Position numbers and translations under genes: made by a program
DNA from: Ricinus communis
Taxonomy: Eukaryota > Streptophyta > Magnoliopsida > Malpighiales > Euphorbiaceae
Assembly: GCF_019578655.1 (NCBI RefSeq)
Contig: NC_063264.1
Span: 19,952,429 to 20,016,428 of the forward strand
Direction of reading: 5' to 3'
DNA: 64,000 nucleotides
Part shown: piece by piece, positions 33,640 through 44,226 of the stretch
How positions within the stretch are numbered: the stretch's first letter is position 1
Layout: every line of letters starts with the position of its first letter
Notes under the pieces: generated by a model
Seen by the model: the letters and a program-made list of their open reading frames with translations, nothing else
What the model was told of the DNA's origin: nothing
The model's database searches: none

Positions 33640-34640
33640 AAGTTTCTCCCTAATGTTGGAGAAGCATATTGGCTTCAAATAGAATAGCTCGTATCAGTTC
33701 CAAGAGATATCGATTTTTTCTTTCTACAACCCCATTTTGTTGAGGAGAATAAAGGCATGTCGTTTGATAGATTACACCATATTGTTGAAGAAATTGTGTG
33801 AGTTCATGATTAATGAATTCACCTCCATTATCCGTCTGTAGTACTTGAATTGAAGTTTTATATTGAGTTTGCACCATCAAATAGAACTTCTTGAATAATG
33901 AGTAAACCTCCTACTTACTTTTCATTAAGCATATCCATGTCATACAACTATAATCATCAATAAAAGAAATAAACCACCGAGGTCCACTCAAGGTCGGTGC
34001 CTTTGCAGGTCCCCAAACATCAGAGTGTATAATCATAAATGGTGCTGGACTTTTATTTAAACTAGTTGGAAAAGAGACACGATGACTTTTTACTAGTTCA
34101 CAAGTATGGCATTTGAAGTTTAAAGTAGATATTCTTAAAACAACTTAGGAAACAAATACTTTAAATATCCAAATGATGCATGACCAAAGTGCTTATGCTA
34201 TAATTATATTGTATCTTCTATACTTGCCGATACTGAGCTATTATTTTTCGAACTTGATTTCATCAAGGCACTTAAGCTAGATGGTGCAAGGTCAAGATAA
34301 TAGAGCTTTCATTTTCTAGTACCACAAAGATGTCTTTAAAAATATAATACTCGGGCTAAAAATTACTACAAAATTCAAAGAGGTAGTTAGTTGGGATACA
34401 TATATTAAATTGAAGTTTAGAGATGGAACGATCAAAATAGATTCTAAATTTAGGTTGTCTATTGTGGACGACCCTTTACCAGTAACACTAGCTTCTGTAC
34501 CGATGGTTATAGATATAATGGATTGCTTGGTTGTTTTTTTATCTTGGTAGGTGTGTCAAAAGACATATGACTAGTTGATCCAGAATCAAATAATCTATGT
34601 ATACGACCTAACAGTGGCAAAATTACAAGAAAGTTACTTG
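33640..34640 (-). pseudogene. Copia E protease and integrase
   Basis: The protease reads LFDSGSTSHMSFDTP near 34580. A pre-integrase CHTCELVKSHRVSFPTSLNK lies near 34110 and the integrase core FISFIDDYSCMTW near 33970. TDNGGEFINHELTQF near 33835 holds the second aspartate and SPQQNGVVERKNR near 33740 the glutamate. The three acidic residues are all visible, but the first part is in a different frame from the last. The integrase C-terminal region continues to about 33060, with the degenerate linker to reverse transcriptase. Confidence 0.83.
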
Positions 34641-34953
34641 GTGGTTCTGAAGATATGTGCAAGGCAGCTACATCTGGCGTGAAGGTTGTTCAGCTACAAC
34701 TATTGATACTGATGAAGTTTTTTCAGTTTTTGACTTTCTTTTTGGGGCTTTAGACAGATCCCACCATTCAGGATATCCAATTAGATCATACATCTGCTTT
34801 GAGTATGACTTGTCGCACTATAATGTGTACACTGTTTTGTTCAATTGATTTGTTTATTACCAATATCAAAGCTACGAGTAGTATTATTCTGAGATGACGA
34901 GTTAGTACTTTTGGCGAGCAATGCAACTGACTCTAAGGAAGACTGTTCTCTAG

Positions 34954-35346
34954 TCAAGATTTTTTTCTGATTTGCTTCTCGCGAACATATGCATATTTTT
35001 GTTCGAGCTCTAAACTCGGATCCATTTGAAGGATTTCTCCTCTCACTTTTTCAAACTCCGCATTAAGTCCGTTTAAAAAAATGTGGATTCTCAACTTTTC
35101 CACAGTTGTTTTATACATAGTAACGTCCTCAGAATCTCTCATTCTTACCTTATCCCGATGATCAAGTTCCTGGAATATCTCAACTAGCTTGCCATAATAA
35201 GTCAGAACCGGTATGCCAGACTGCTGACTTAGGAATGCTCGTTGATTAAGAGCAAAAATTTGAGTTTCGTCTGATCCAACATAGAATACTTTTGAAAGAA
35301 CACTCCGGATTTCACGAACTGTACGGATACGAAGATACGTTTTCAT
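34954..35346 (-). pseudogene. Copia E gag
   Basis: An open stretch of 130 codons reads the UBN2 and retrotransposon gag region: REIRSVLSKVFYVGSDETQI, then LTYYGKLVEIFQELDHRDK and FLNGLNAEFEKVRGEILQMD, ending before the expected zinc knuckle. Upstream codons continue to about 35560 in other frames. It is one of the better kept open frames in the window. Confidence 0.83.
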
Positions 35347-35659
35347 GATTTCTTGTGTCGTTCATGTGAGTAACCAGCTTTTAACTTTTTAGTTTCAGCA
35401 TACCACTTGGAGTAAGACGAATCAGTTAATTGGGGTTGAGGAGAATCTCCTATAATATAATCTAATCTTTCACGCCCAACGATATGCTCTCTATGATTTG
35501 GGACCATGTATCATAATTGATTTCGATGAGGGCAATTCCAGCTTTAAAGCTAGAATTTCCAGTGTTGACATGGATAATTTATGGTGATAGGATGGTGGTT
35601 GATTTAGTGAGGTTTTTGGATGAAGAGGAAGACCTTTTTACAATGAAAATTTTATGCAA

Positions 35660-35674
35660 CCAAGCTCTGATACC
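35660..35674 (-). other. Copia E primer binding site
   Basis: On the minus strand TGGTATCAGAGCTTG directly follows the 5' LTR. It is the exact initiator methionine tRNA complement used by copia elements. Confidence 0.92.
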
Positions 35675-35865
35675 ATGAAGAAACTTAATTCAATTCATTC
35701 ATTCATAATGAATATCTTAGATACGAGGACTTATATAGACCCTTATCTACAAGACTCTTATTTTAATATAAATTAGGAATCTAAAGAATAGGAACGTATA
35801 AGGAAGGAGATAGATACATGAGCTATATACTGTTTAGGAGATAAATACAAATCAAATCTTCTAAA
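35675..35865 (-). repeat. Copia E 5' LTR
   Basis: The partner of 31082-31269, about 191 bp, with only scattered differences. The outer end is followed by the ATAAC duplication and then by the Copia D integrase. Confidence 0.88.
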
Positions 35866-35870
35866 ATAAC

Positions 35871-36840
35871 AAATACTTTATACTCTTTATTGATGATTTT
35901 ACTGGGATGACATGGGTGTATTTCACACATACAAAGGATCAAGTCTTTAGAATAATTAAAAAGTTTAGAAATATGGTGGAGAATCAAAGTGGGTTGAAGA
36001 TCAAGGTTCACAGATTAGACAATGGAAAGGAGTATACATCAAAGCAATTTGATAAATTTTTTGGAAGATTGTGGATTTGATCGCCAATTATCAATTCCTT
36101 ATTCTCCTAAGCAGAATGGAGTTTCGAGGAGGAAAGTAGAACAATTATGGAGATGGCAAGATGCATGATGTTTGAGAAGAACTTACCTAAGTCTTTCTAG
36201 GCTGAGGTTGTTTATATATCTATGTATCTTTTAAATAGACCTCCTATTGTTGCACTTCAAAGGAAGAACACTTGTGGAAGCTTGGTTAAGCAAAAAACCA
36301 TCAGCAAAGCATCTCAAAGTTTTTGGTTCGGTATGTTATTTTTATATTCCTACTGCTTATATATCAAAACTAGATCAGAAGTCTACAAGAGGCATCTTTA
36401 TTAGTTGTTCTGTCGAGTCCAAGGGCTAGATGGTGTATGATCTCAACGCAGGCAAAGTTGTTACAAATAGAGATTTTGTTGTGGATGTAGGAAGCTATTA
36501 GGATTTTGGAAAACTACATGTGTGCAGAAAAAACTCAAGTTCCTCAAAGAGTGAAGACCATTCAGTTGATAAAAACGATTTAGCTCCACCAGTTGTAAGT
36601 AATGAAGATGAATTTAAAGTTGATTTCACCTTTGATACAAAAGTATTGAAGCTAAAGTCTTTTGATGATGTGTATGAAATATGTAGTTTTACAGCTGTTG
36701 AACCTAATTGCTATGAGGAAGATTCAAAGTCTCGTGATTGGACTATTGCAATGCAAGGTGAAATTGATATGATTAACAAAAATGAGACTTGGAAGCTAAT
36801 TGAGTTGCTAGAAAATAAGAAGGCAATAGGAGTTAAATAG
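35871..36840 (+). pseudogene. Copia D integrase core and linker
   Basis: Reading resumes with LFIDDFTGMTWVYFTHTKDQ near 35885, then HRLDNGKEYTSKQFDKFF, which holds the second catalytic aspartate. After a frame change SRTIMEMARCMMFEKNLPKS follows near 36140. The integrase C-terminus HLKVFGSVCYFYIPTAYISK lies near 36310. The linker into reverse transcriptase (36520-36838) is open and ends DMINKNETWKLIELLENKKA, where an in-frame stop follows GVK. The glutamate region is damaged. Confidence 0.85.
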
Positions 36841-38175
36841 GTGTATAGAACAAAATTTAATAAGACGACTCCATACACAAGTTGAAGGACAGATTAGTTG
36901 TAAGAGGTTATGCTCAGTTACCTAGTATTGATTATGGAGATACCTTCGTTTCGATGGCAAGGCATGAGATGATTAGGATGCTGATTACTTTGGCAGCACA
37001 TCTTGGTTGGATAATATATCACCTAGATGTTAAATCAACATTCTTAAATGGTGAACTCAATGAAGAGATATATGTTGCTCAACTAGAAGGCTATGAGATT
37101 GAAGGGTGTGAACATATGGTTTACAAGCTAAAAAAGCTCTCTATGGTTTAAAGCAGTCTCCAAGGGTGTGGCAAAATTGATGCTTATCTAATTCAATTTG
37201 GATTTAGGAGGAGCAGCAGTGAAGCTACATTGTATGTCAAGGACACTTGTGATGATAATTTGCTGATCCAAAGTTGTTGACTAAGTTCAAAGTGAAGATG
37301 GTGCAGATTTTTGAAATGTTAGATCTAGGATTGATGAAATATTTTTTAGGAATTGAAATATTTCAATGCAGCTTAGGTATATTTATTTGCCAAAGGAAGT
37401 TTGCAATGGATGTTTTAAAGAAATTTAAGATGGATTCGTGCAACTCAATTTCAACTCCTTTAGCGTTGAATGCAAAAGTGTCAAAAGATGATGGTGAGAA
37501 GTTATCTGATGCTTCAAGTTTCAAAAGTCTAGTTGGTAGTTTATTGTATTTAACATTAACTAAACTTAATTTAATGTTTTCATCAGTATTGCTATCAAGA
37601 TTTATGCATTCTCCTCGTAATGTGCACTTTGGAATTGGTAAAAGAGTGCTCAGGTATTTGAAGGGCACAATTGAATATGGAATTGGGTTCAAGGTTAGTA
37701 GAGAATTATTCTGAAAGGTTATACAGATAGTGACTGCGCAGGATGTGTTAATGACTCCAAAAGCACTTCAGGGTATGTGTTTTCATTTGTATTAAGTGCT
37801 TTCTATTAGAGCTCTAAGAAGCAAGAAGTTGTTATATAGTCGATTGCAGAGGCTGAATATATTACAGTTATATCAGCTGCAAACCAAGCTATTTTGCTTA
37901 GAAAACTACTTGATGACTTGGGAATTAAACAAACTAATACTACACAAATATTTATTGATAATAAGTCTGCAATTGCAATTGCAACTAATCCTGTTCAACA
38001 TGGAAGAACTAAGCACATCAAGGTTAAATTTCATTCAATTCATGAAGTTGACAAGGAAGGTGAAATCAAGATGATGTATGGTAAATCAAAGTTACAGCTG
38101 GCTGATATTTTAGCAAATCACTTACAAGTTCCCAGTTTGAGTTTCTTAGAAAAAAAAAACTCGGAGTGTCCATAA
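36841..38175 (+). pseudogene. Copia D reverse transcriptase and RNase H
   Basis: Palm: KDRLVVRGYAQLPSIDYGDT near 36884, HLDVKSTFLNGELNEEIYV near 37021 and YKLKKL followed by a shift. The segment that should hold YVDD is deleted near 37255 (reading DTCDDNLLIQ). The thumb DLGLMKYFLGIEIFQ lies near 37326, and SLVGSLLYLTLTKLNLMFSS leads into the connection. RNase H has YTDSDCAGCVNDSKSTSGYV near 37720, IAEAEYITVISAANQAILLR near 37845 and the end LADILANHLQVPSLSF near 38098. Loss of the catalytic box makes this copy dead. Confidence 0.88.
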
Positions 38176-38192
38176 GAAATCTCAACAAGGAG

Positions 38193-38544
38193 CCTTAAGC
38201 AGTTGAGATTTGATTTGGCCACTAAGTTTAGTTAGATATTTTTGTATCTTTTTGCACCTGCTATAGTTTCAGTTCTGAAATTTGTAATGATGGCAGTTGT
38301 TGTAGCAGGTAGTAAAAGTATGGTTGTCCTTAACTTAAGTTCTTTATCAGGAAGAAATTAGCCTACTTCTTGTACTTTTTCTTATTGATCTTAACTTCAT
38401 ACATATAACCAATATATATACTTGTGTATGTCGGACAACTGTTGAAATGAATGAAAGTGGAAGAACATTTTCTGTCCACTTTTCTTTCATCTTTCTGTTC
38501 TGAATTTTTTCTTCAATTTGTTATATCTTCAGTTTGAATTTACA
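38193..38544 (+). repeat. Copia D 3' LTR
   Basis: The partner of 29110-29456, ending TTTACA before the ACAAT target duplication. Its first bases are less certain because TG is not kept. Confidence 0.83.
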
Positions 38545-39150
38545 ACAATCCCTTGAGATAACTTGATTTCATCTATAGGATAACCATTAATCAAGAAGGT
38601 ACTTTTGCAGTAGACACAGTTATAAATCTAGGCCCACCAATCTAAGAATTTCCAATTAAGGCTTTCAAAAGCCTTATGGAAGTCTGGCTTAAATAAAACA
38701 TCACTTCTACTGGACTTTAAAATAGAATGAATGAGTCCAATGGTGACCAAAGCACTATCCAAGATATTCCTTCTAGATAAGAAAGCACTATTGGCAACCA
38801 ACAACTGAGAAATAACCACGTGAAACCTATTATCAAGCAACTTAGAAATAATCTTGTAAAGACTCTTAATTAGACTAATAGGTCTATAGTTGGATTTATG
38901 CATATGGAACTTTATTTATGAACAAAGACATAATTCCATTTTGAAGAGAGCCAAACACATATAAGGAATTCACTAAGTCCATCACATCCACCCATACTAT
39001 ATCCCAACGGCCCTTAAAAATAGAGACTTTAAAATCCTATATTAATAAAAGACTATCAAAATAAGCTTGCCCAATTTGCGTCAGTCTTTTACCCAATGAT
39101 AATAGCCAACAAAGTATTTCAAGGGTTGGATCTAGGATGATTAACAACCC
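38545..39150 (-). pseudogene. LINE fragment 1 of 5: start of reverse transcriptase
   Basis: On the minus strand this reads the N-terminal reverse transcriptase of a plant LINE: a FKGRWDIVWVDVMDLVNS segment near 39010, FGSLQNGIMSLFINKVP near 38955, then after a shift SNYRPISLIKSLYKIISKLL near 38895, AFLSRRNILDSALVT near 38785, FKPDFHKAFESLNWKFLDW near 38690 and LINGYPIDEIKLSQG near 38590, where Copia D cuts it. The endonuclease domain expected further upstream is not visible beyond about 39150. Confidence 0.87.
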
Positions 39151-40283
39151 TAAAACAATTAACTATGGAAGTTTATGTAGTGGGGTCAGGCGCGTGTCTA
39201 AGTATTTTTAGCATCCACAATATTGTAAGACTTTTCAACCTGAATGGAGACATATTAGCTAGTCACTAAGACTTGCGTGGAGAATGGAGTCACCATCTAG
39301 GTAATCACAATGTAAATTTTTCTAATTTTTATGGTAAGCTTGGGTTTCCTAAAACATATTACATCTAGAGATTGATATAGAAACCAATTTATTTTATTAT
39401 GTATTTTTACCTTTACATTTATTATTTAATAATTATTTTTATAAATACATCGTAGCATAATTATAATCCGTATATATAAGCATGTCATTAAATCACCTAG
39501 GTTAATTCTATATTGTCCATTTTTTAACCATCATTTCTTAATTAGACTAAGAATTTTATGAAATGATTATTGTTACGTGTATATGTATTAATTTAAATCT
39601 AGATAAAGATAAAACAAATAATTATAAAGAAAATAAATAAATAAAATAAAAATACATCCTTAATCTAATCTAAATAAATAAAACAAATGATTATAAGAAT
39701 AATACATGACTAAAGAATAACACATACTCTTATTTTAATTTAAATAAATAAAATTAATAATTTAAAAATTATAAAAAAAAAGATATATACACCCTTAATC
39801 TATCCTATTTTAAAAAAAAATCCTAGACTATTTAATTTTAATTTATTTTTTCCATTTATCAGCCTTCTTAAGTATCATGTCAATTTCATAGAATAAACAA
39901 TTAATACTACCTAATGTCTGAATTAATTTTAAATTAAATAATAAAAAAATATATTGCAGTTCAATTACTTGATATAAGATAAAAAGAATAAATATACAAA
40001 GAAAATTATTACGAAATGGATAAACAAGAGAAATTTTTGTTTGCTTCAAAGTCGCACGACTTTGCATGAATAAAACACAAAAATAAAAAACAAAGTGAAA
40101 TAAGTCGCAAAATTAAATAAAAAGAAGAGAGAATATATATAAATGAGTTACAAAAAATATATAAAGTAGAAACAGAATAAGACAAAATGGTGTGTGGAGT
40201 ATGGTAATCTTTAGACTGTCACCGCGCAATCATAATTCACAAATGTCAAAAGGACTATCCAGTTCGAAGTCTGAATTTTTGTT
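39151..40283. other. AT-rich spacer between the LINE and Copia F
   Basis: No gene was recognised. The first part (39175-39310) has a GGGGTCAGGCGCGTGTC segment and a GGAGAATGGAGTCACCATCTA segment, which I associate loosely with leader regions of plant Ty3/gypsy elements. This could be a scrap of one, but neither LTR ends nor coding sequence are visible. The rest is A- and T-rich with direct repeats of AAATAAATAAAA type. Confidence 0.4.
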
Positions 40284-40769
40284 TGTTAAATATAGTTAAT
40301 AATATGATGTATGTCCCACATGGAATAGAATAAGAACTGAAGTTTCTAAAAGTACCTTTGCTGAATAAAGTGACTTTTGTGAAAGGACGTTTTTGTTTAA
40401 TAAGGTGTCTATCATGAAAAGGTGCAATTGTTCAATAAGGTGTCTATTGTGAAAGATTGTCTTTTATGTCTATTGTGAAAGAGTGCCTTTATTCAATAAA
40501 GTGTCTATTACGAAAAAGTATCTTTATCCAATAACAAGCTTTGTAGGCTATTAGAAACTAGTATCTTCTTTTTCTTTTCTTTCTATAAAAGATCAGAAAC
40601 ATATTCACTTTATTCTTAGAAAAATATCAGTTTATTGCAACTGCTATTTTATGGCTTTGTGTAATCCTTTAAAAGGTTTTCTTGTTAAGCAGTTTGCAAT
40701 ATAATGGAGGCATAATTTCTTTTAAGGATATTGTTATCACATCCAAAGTCTTTTGAAATCTTTTCAACA
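40284..40769 (+). repeat. Copia F 5' LTR with tandem CTTTGTTCAATAAGG units
   Basis: It runs from TGTTAAATATAG to TTTTCAACA. U3 holds four to five degenerate units of about 35 bp built from CAATAAGGTGTCTATTGTGAA, between 40350 and 40530. A TATA-like TATAAAAGAT at 40585 follows the array. The 3' LTR has the same array. Confidence 0.85.
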
Positions 40770-40793
40770 ATCTTAAAGAAATTATACCACAAT

Positions 40794-41466
40794 GGAGGCT
40801 ACTAATTCAAAGTCTATTTTTCTAAGATGTTAATCTTGATACATTCAAATTGGATCATTTTGATGGAACCAATTTCACTCACTGGAAAGATATTTTCCTT
40901 CTTACTGAATTGGGAGTTGCATATTTATTAAGTGGAAATCTGCTTGCAATTCCTGAACCAACTAATGATGAAAGTGAAGAAATCAAAGCATCCAGAAAGA
41001 AGCACGAAGATGATGAAGTTTGTTGTAGAGGACACATTCTGAATGCACTGTCTGACAGATTATATGATTTGTTCCATTCAATCAAGGTCCCATGAGAAAT
41101 CTGGAGTGCCTGGGAGAATAAATATACATCTAAAAAACAAGGTATGAACAAATTTGTGAGTATGAAATTCTTTGAATTTTAATTGGCTGGTAATAAGTCT
41201 ATCATGGATCAAGTTGATGAATTATTTGTCTTAGTTTCTAGACTCATATATTTAAAAGTGGAAGTGTTTGAACAATTACAAGTGGTTATTGTCATTGCAA
41301 AATTGCCACTCACTTGGAAACATACCAATGAGGATTTTACTATAGACTAGATTATAAAGCATATTCAGACTGAAGAGGAAATTTGAGATGTGAGACAAGA
41401 TTTGCTTTGGAATTTGGTTCTAAAGTGAATCATATTGAGTCTAGTACTAAGAAAGATGTTAATAGT
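40794..41466 (+). pseudogene. Copia F gag, first part
   Basis: The start is the ATG at 40794 (MEATNSKSIF), with a stop soon after and the main frame from about 40840. The UBN2 domain reads KLDHFDGTNFTHWKDIFLL, then HILNALSDRLYDLFHSI, and after a stop at 41093 SAWENKYTSKKQGMNKF and QVDELFVLVSRLIYLKVEVF. It is cut at 41466 by element G; the zinc knuckle lies at 47540 on the other side. Confidence 0.83.
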
Positions 41467-41471
41467 CCTGC

Positions 41472-42900
41472 TGATGTGCGTAGAATACACACATCTAAAT
41501 GGAGTTTTTAAGACTGATTTATGTACATTTGGATGTGAATTGGTCCCAACACTCACCCTATGCGTTTGTTTGTGTGCATTAGGTCCAAAAGAAGCCAAAG
41601 AGTGATAAAGGAAAGAATTAGAGCAGAATTGGACGTTAAAGTTGCTGAAACAAGTCAAATTTGCGCATGAGGAAGCTGAACACAGCCATGTTAGTTTTAA
41701 CACTAGCCGTGTTCACTAAAACGGCCGTGTTGGGTGCATTTGACAATAGGAAAAAAATGCGTTAAGGAGTACGACCACAGAGAGTAACACGTCCATCAGC
41801 ACGGGGCCGTGTTCCCAACACGGGCAGGAACACCAGGCCGTGTTCCCAACACGGCCATGTTCGCGGCAGTTGGACGAATTAATTAAAAGAAAGAAAAGAG
41901 GGAAATGTGAAGCAAGTAAGGTTAGGACGTCCCAAACTCATTTCTTTCTCTCTCTAAGGGTTTTCTGAGCTAGAAAAAAGGAAAAAGGAGACTTGGGCCA
42001 AGGTTTCAATTGGATTTCCTTCGAAGATTGAAGATTGGGCGAGGTTCATTAATTGGTTTCAATTCGAGCAAGAGGAACAAGAATCAATTCAAGATTGGGC
42101 AAGAGGAATTGGAGCCGTTTACTCTCATCCAAGGGTGTATTCGGGTTTCTCTACCTTTACTCATTCTTGTAATTGAATTCTTGTGGGTTTTTATAACGAA
42201 CATGATTAGCTAAACTTGTTAACCCATTGGGGTTCTTTATCTAGGGATTTTTGTACCTAACTTTTGAATTGAATGTATTGATTTTCAATATTGGTTTGCA
42301 ATGGGAGTGCTTATTGATTTGTTCTTCATAACTTGTTGAATGGTTTTTGGAATTTGAATGTTCTTGAGAAAGACGTTTAGGTTTGGATTGTCCTTTGCAA
42401 CCTAGAATTGAATTCGCCTAGAGATAGGGTGTTCGTTCTACCGGATTGAGAATTAACAACTCTCAATAGTGTTAAATGGTACATATTGCTAATTTGGATA
42501 ATTAGGGTTAGGAAGAGATTTCAACCTAATTAATCTAAGTTAAGATGTTAGTGTCCTTGAGAAAGGCATTAATTGCGTAGAGATTTTCCCACGGAAATTG
42601 AATTCAAGCAATCAATTCCATCTTTAATTTCCATTCCCTAGAGACAAGAATTCCCAATAGATTATTCCTTAACTTGAATTAATCCTTCCCTAGTAGCCGT
42701 AGTTAGACAACAATTAGAGTAGCTATTAGTTAATTTAGGAATTATTCATCATTCATTTTAGGCTAATATAACAGAGAACAAATGAGTAACTCTGGGCTTT
42801 CACTTTTCCGAGGAATATGACCTTGATACTCGCCATTAGTGCTAGACTGCATCGATAGGTACATTGCCTTATATTGTAGCTGCATAGATAGCAACCATCA
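41472..42900 (+). repeat. Element G 5' LTR
   Basis: 1,429 bp. The palindrome array (AACACGGCCGTGTT variants) lies at 41690-41870, followed by a TTAATTAAAAG box at 41878-41888 and a CT-rich leader. The last 160 bp (TAACAGAGAACAAATGAGTAAC to CAACCATCA) match the ends of the element C LTRs. Confidence 0.92.
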
Positions 42901-42906
42901 AGTTTT

Positions 42907-42922
42907 TGACGCCGTTGTCGTG
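42907..42922 (+). other. Element G primer binding site, tRNA-Asp type, mutated
   Basis: TGACGCCGTTGTCGTG lies six bases after the LTR. It is the tRNA-Asp complement seen in C, with several transitions. Confidence 0.75.
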
Positions 42923-43058
42923 AAACTGTTTGAAAACTAGAGTGAAATTTGCTATTTGTTAATTTAGCCATTTTTTTATTTTTATTTATTTATATTTTGT
43001 TTGTACATATGTATTTAGTTAAGCTTATGATTCAGGTAGTGGATGATAAGGAGGTTCA

Positions 43059-44226
43059 ATGCTAAACTCTTTGTATGACACGTTGGAAAATGGGATCAGG
43101 AACCAAGAGAGTGCTAAAAATTGGGATACCCGTGCATCTTTAAAAGCTCGAGTGGAATTATTTTGTAGGGCTACCGATCAACTCTCCACTCCTATCCTTT
43201 CATCTCAAGTTTTCTGTGAATTTTGTTGTGGTTTACATTTGAGTAATGATTGTCCATTGTGCAGTGATTTTACTCATTTTTCTTATAACTGTGAACAGGT
43301 GAATTATACAGGAAGTTGGCCAAATGACTCGTATGAAAGCACCTACAATCAAGAGTGGAACACTCATTCACCTTTTGGATGGAGCTTAGATGGCCAAGAA
43401 CCACCAGGATCTCAGCAACCACATCAGCAGCCTAATCTTGCACCTTCAACTCAAGATGAAGAGTTAGTGTCAGAGGAGCCGATGATGAGGTTCTTTACAA
43501 GTCTTGAGGATAGATTCCAATAAACAGAGAGGGTACTTGAAGGTCAACAAGCCTCGATTGAGAACATAGAGCATCAAGTAGGGTTGATCTTCAAGTTACT
43601 AGCGGCAGAATAATTGGGAAATCCATCAAACGCTACTGAATCTGAGGAACATTTGAGCACCGTCACTTTGCGTTTAGGTGAGAATTTTTCTAGCTTATCT
43701 ATTATGTTTGACGATGATGCTTATATGCAGGACGATTCCTTGAACATGAAGATAGAACTAGAAAAGAAAGAGGCAAACATGATTCCTCTGAAAGACTACC
43801 AACAGGAACGTACAGTTGATGATGCTGAGTTGCAGTTAGGGGAAATTTTTATGGATTTTCCACAAGTCCATTCAATAATGGAAGACGAGCACGAGTTATC
43901 CAATGAAGAAGTTTTGGAAGCTCGAGTTTCTTCTAGCAAGTGAACCAAGACAAGGACTGGAGAAAACCATTAACATTCCTAAAGAAATTGCCCAACCGTC
44001 GATCCTTACAATTGGTGAAACATCAGCTTTCAAATTGGAAGAGCCCCTAGAGCATCATGACTACATACAAATATAAGAGGAGCGAGTTTTCTCCATCATA
44101 CTGGCAGCTTGTTTGACCGCCGGGAAGAGGAATTTGATGATTAGTCCTCTAAGCGAATACTTGAATCCATTTGCTTAGAAGAAGGATGGATGGTCATCAA
44201 TCCCCATCGTTTGCTTTTCACCATGA
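43059..44226 (+). pseudogene. Element G gag-like gene, Athila type
   Basis: The start is the ATG at 43059 (MLNSLYDTLENGIRNQES). It reads RVELFCRATDQLSTPILSS, then the knuckle-like CEFCCGLHLSNDCPLC near 43205 (C-x2-C-x3-H-x4-C), and STYNQEWNTHSPFGWS near 43340. A stop at 43521 and another at 43611 interrupt it. Then VTLRLGENFSSLS (the position of LRSG in Athila gag), an acidic segment, and after a shift at 43920 EEPLEHHDYIQI and WSSIPIVCFSP near 44190. A polymerase does not follow. The protein would be about 380 residues in all, matching C and K. Confidence 0.75.

Larger units (their letters stand above)
31082..35865 (-). mobile_element. Copia E: Ty1/copia element on the minus strand inside Copia D
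   Basis: Two short LTRs of about 190 bp (31082-31269 and 35675-35865) flank 4.4 kb that reads copia gag to RNase H on the minus strand. ATAAC occurs at 31077-31081 and 35866-35870 and is the probable target duplication. An intact primer site and a GAGGGGGAG-type purine tract next to the 3' LTR (reverse complement at 31270-31280) fix the orientation. All domains are present, but stops and frameshifts are scattered throughout. Confidence 0.9.
29110..38544 (+). mobile_element. Copia D: nearly full-length Ty1/copia element in the LINE, itself interrupted by Copia E
   Basis: Short LTRs (29110-29456 and 38193-38544, about 350 bp) flank gag, protease, integrase, reverse transcriptase and RNase H in copia order. 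Flanking GCAAT (29105-29109) and ACAAT (38545-38549) fit a 5-bp target duplication with one change. The LINE continues on both sides inside reverse transcriptase, just before the RQGDPLSP motif. Copia E interrupts the integrase on the opposite strand. Without E the element is about 4.65 kb, typical for the family. Confidence 0.9.

Noticed and set aside
43059..44226. Gag-like gene of the C/G/K family considered as a conserved plant gene
   Set aside because: All three copies are bounded by LTRs and primer sites, so the repeat origin is clear.
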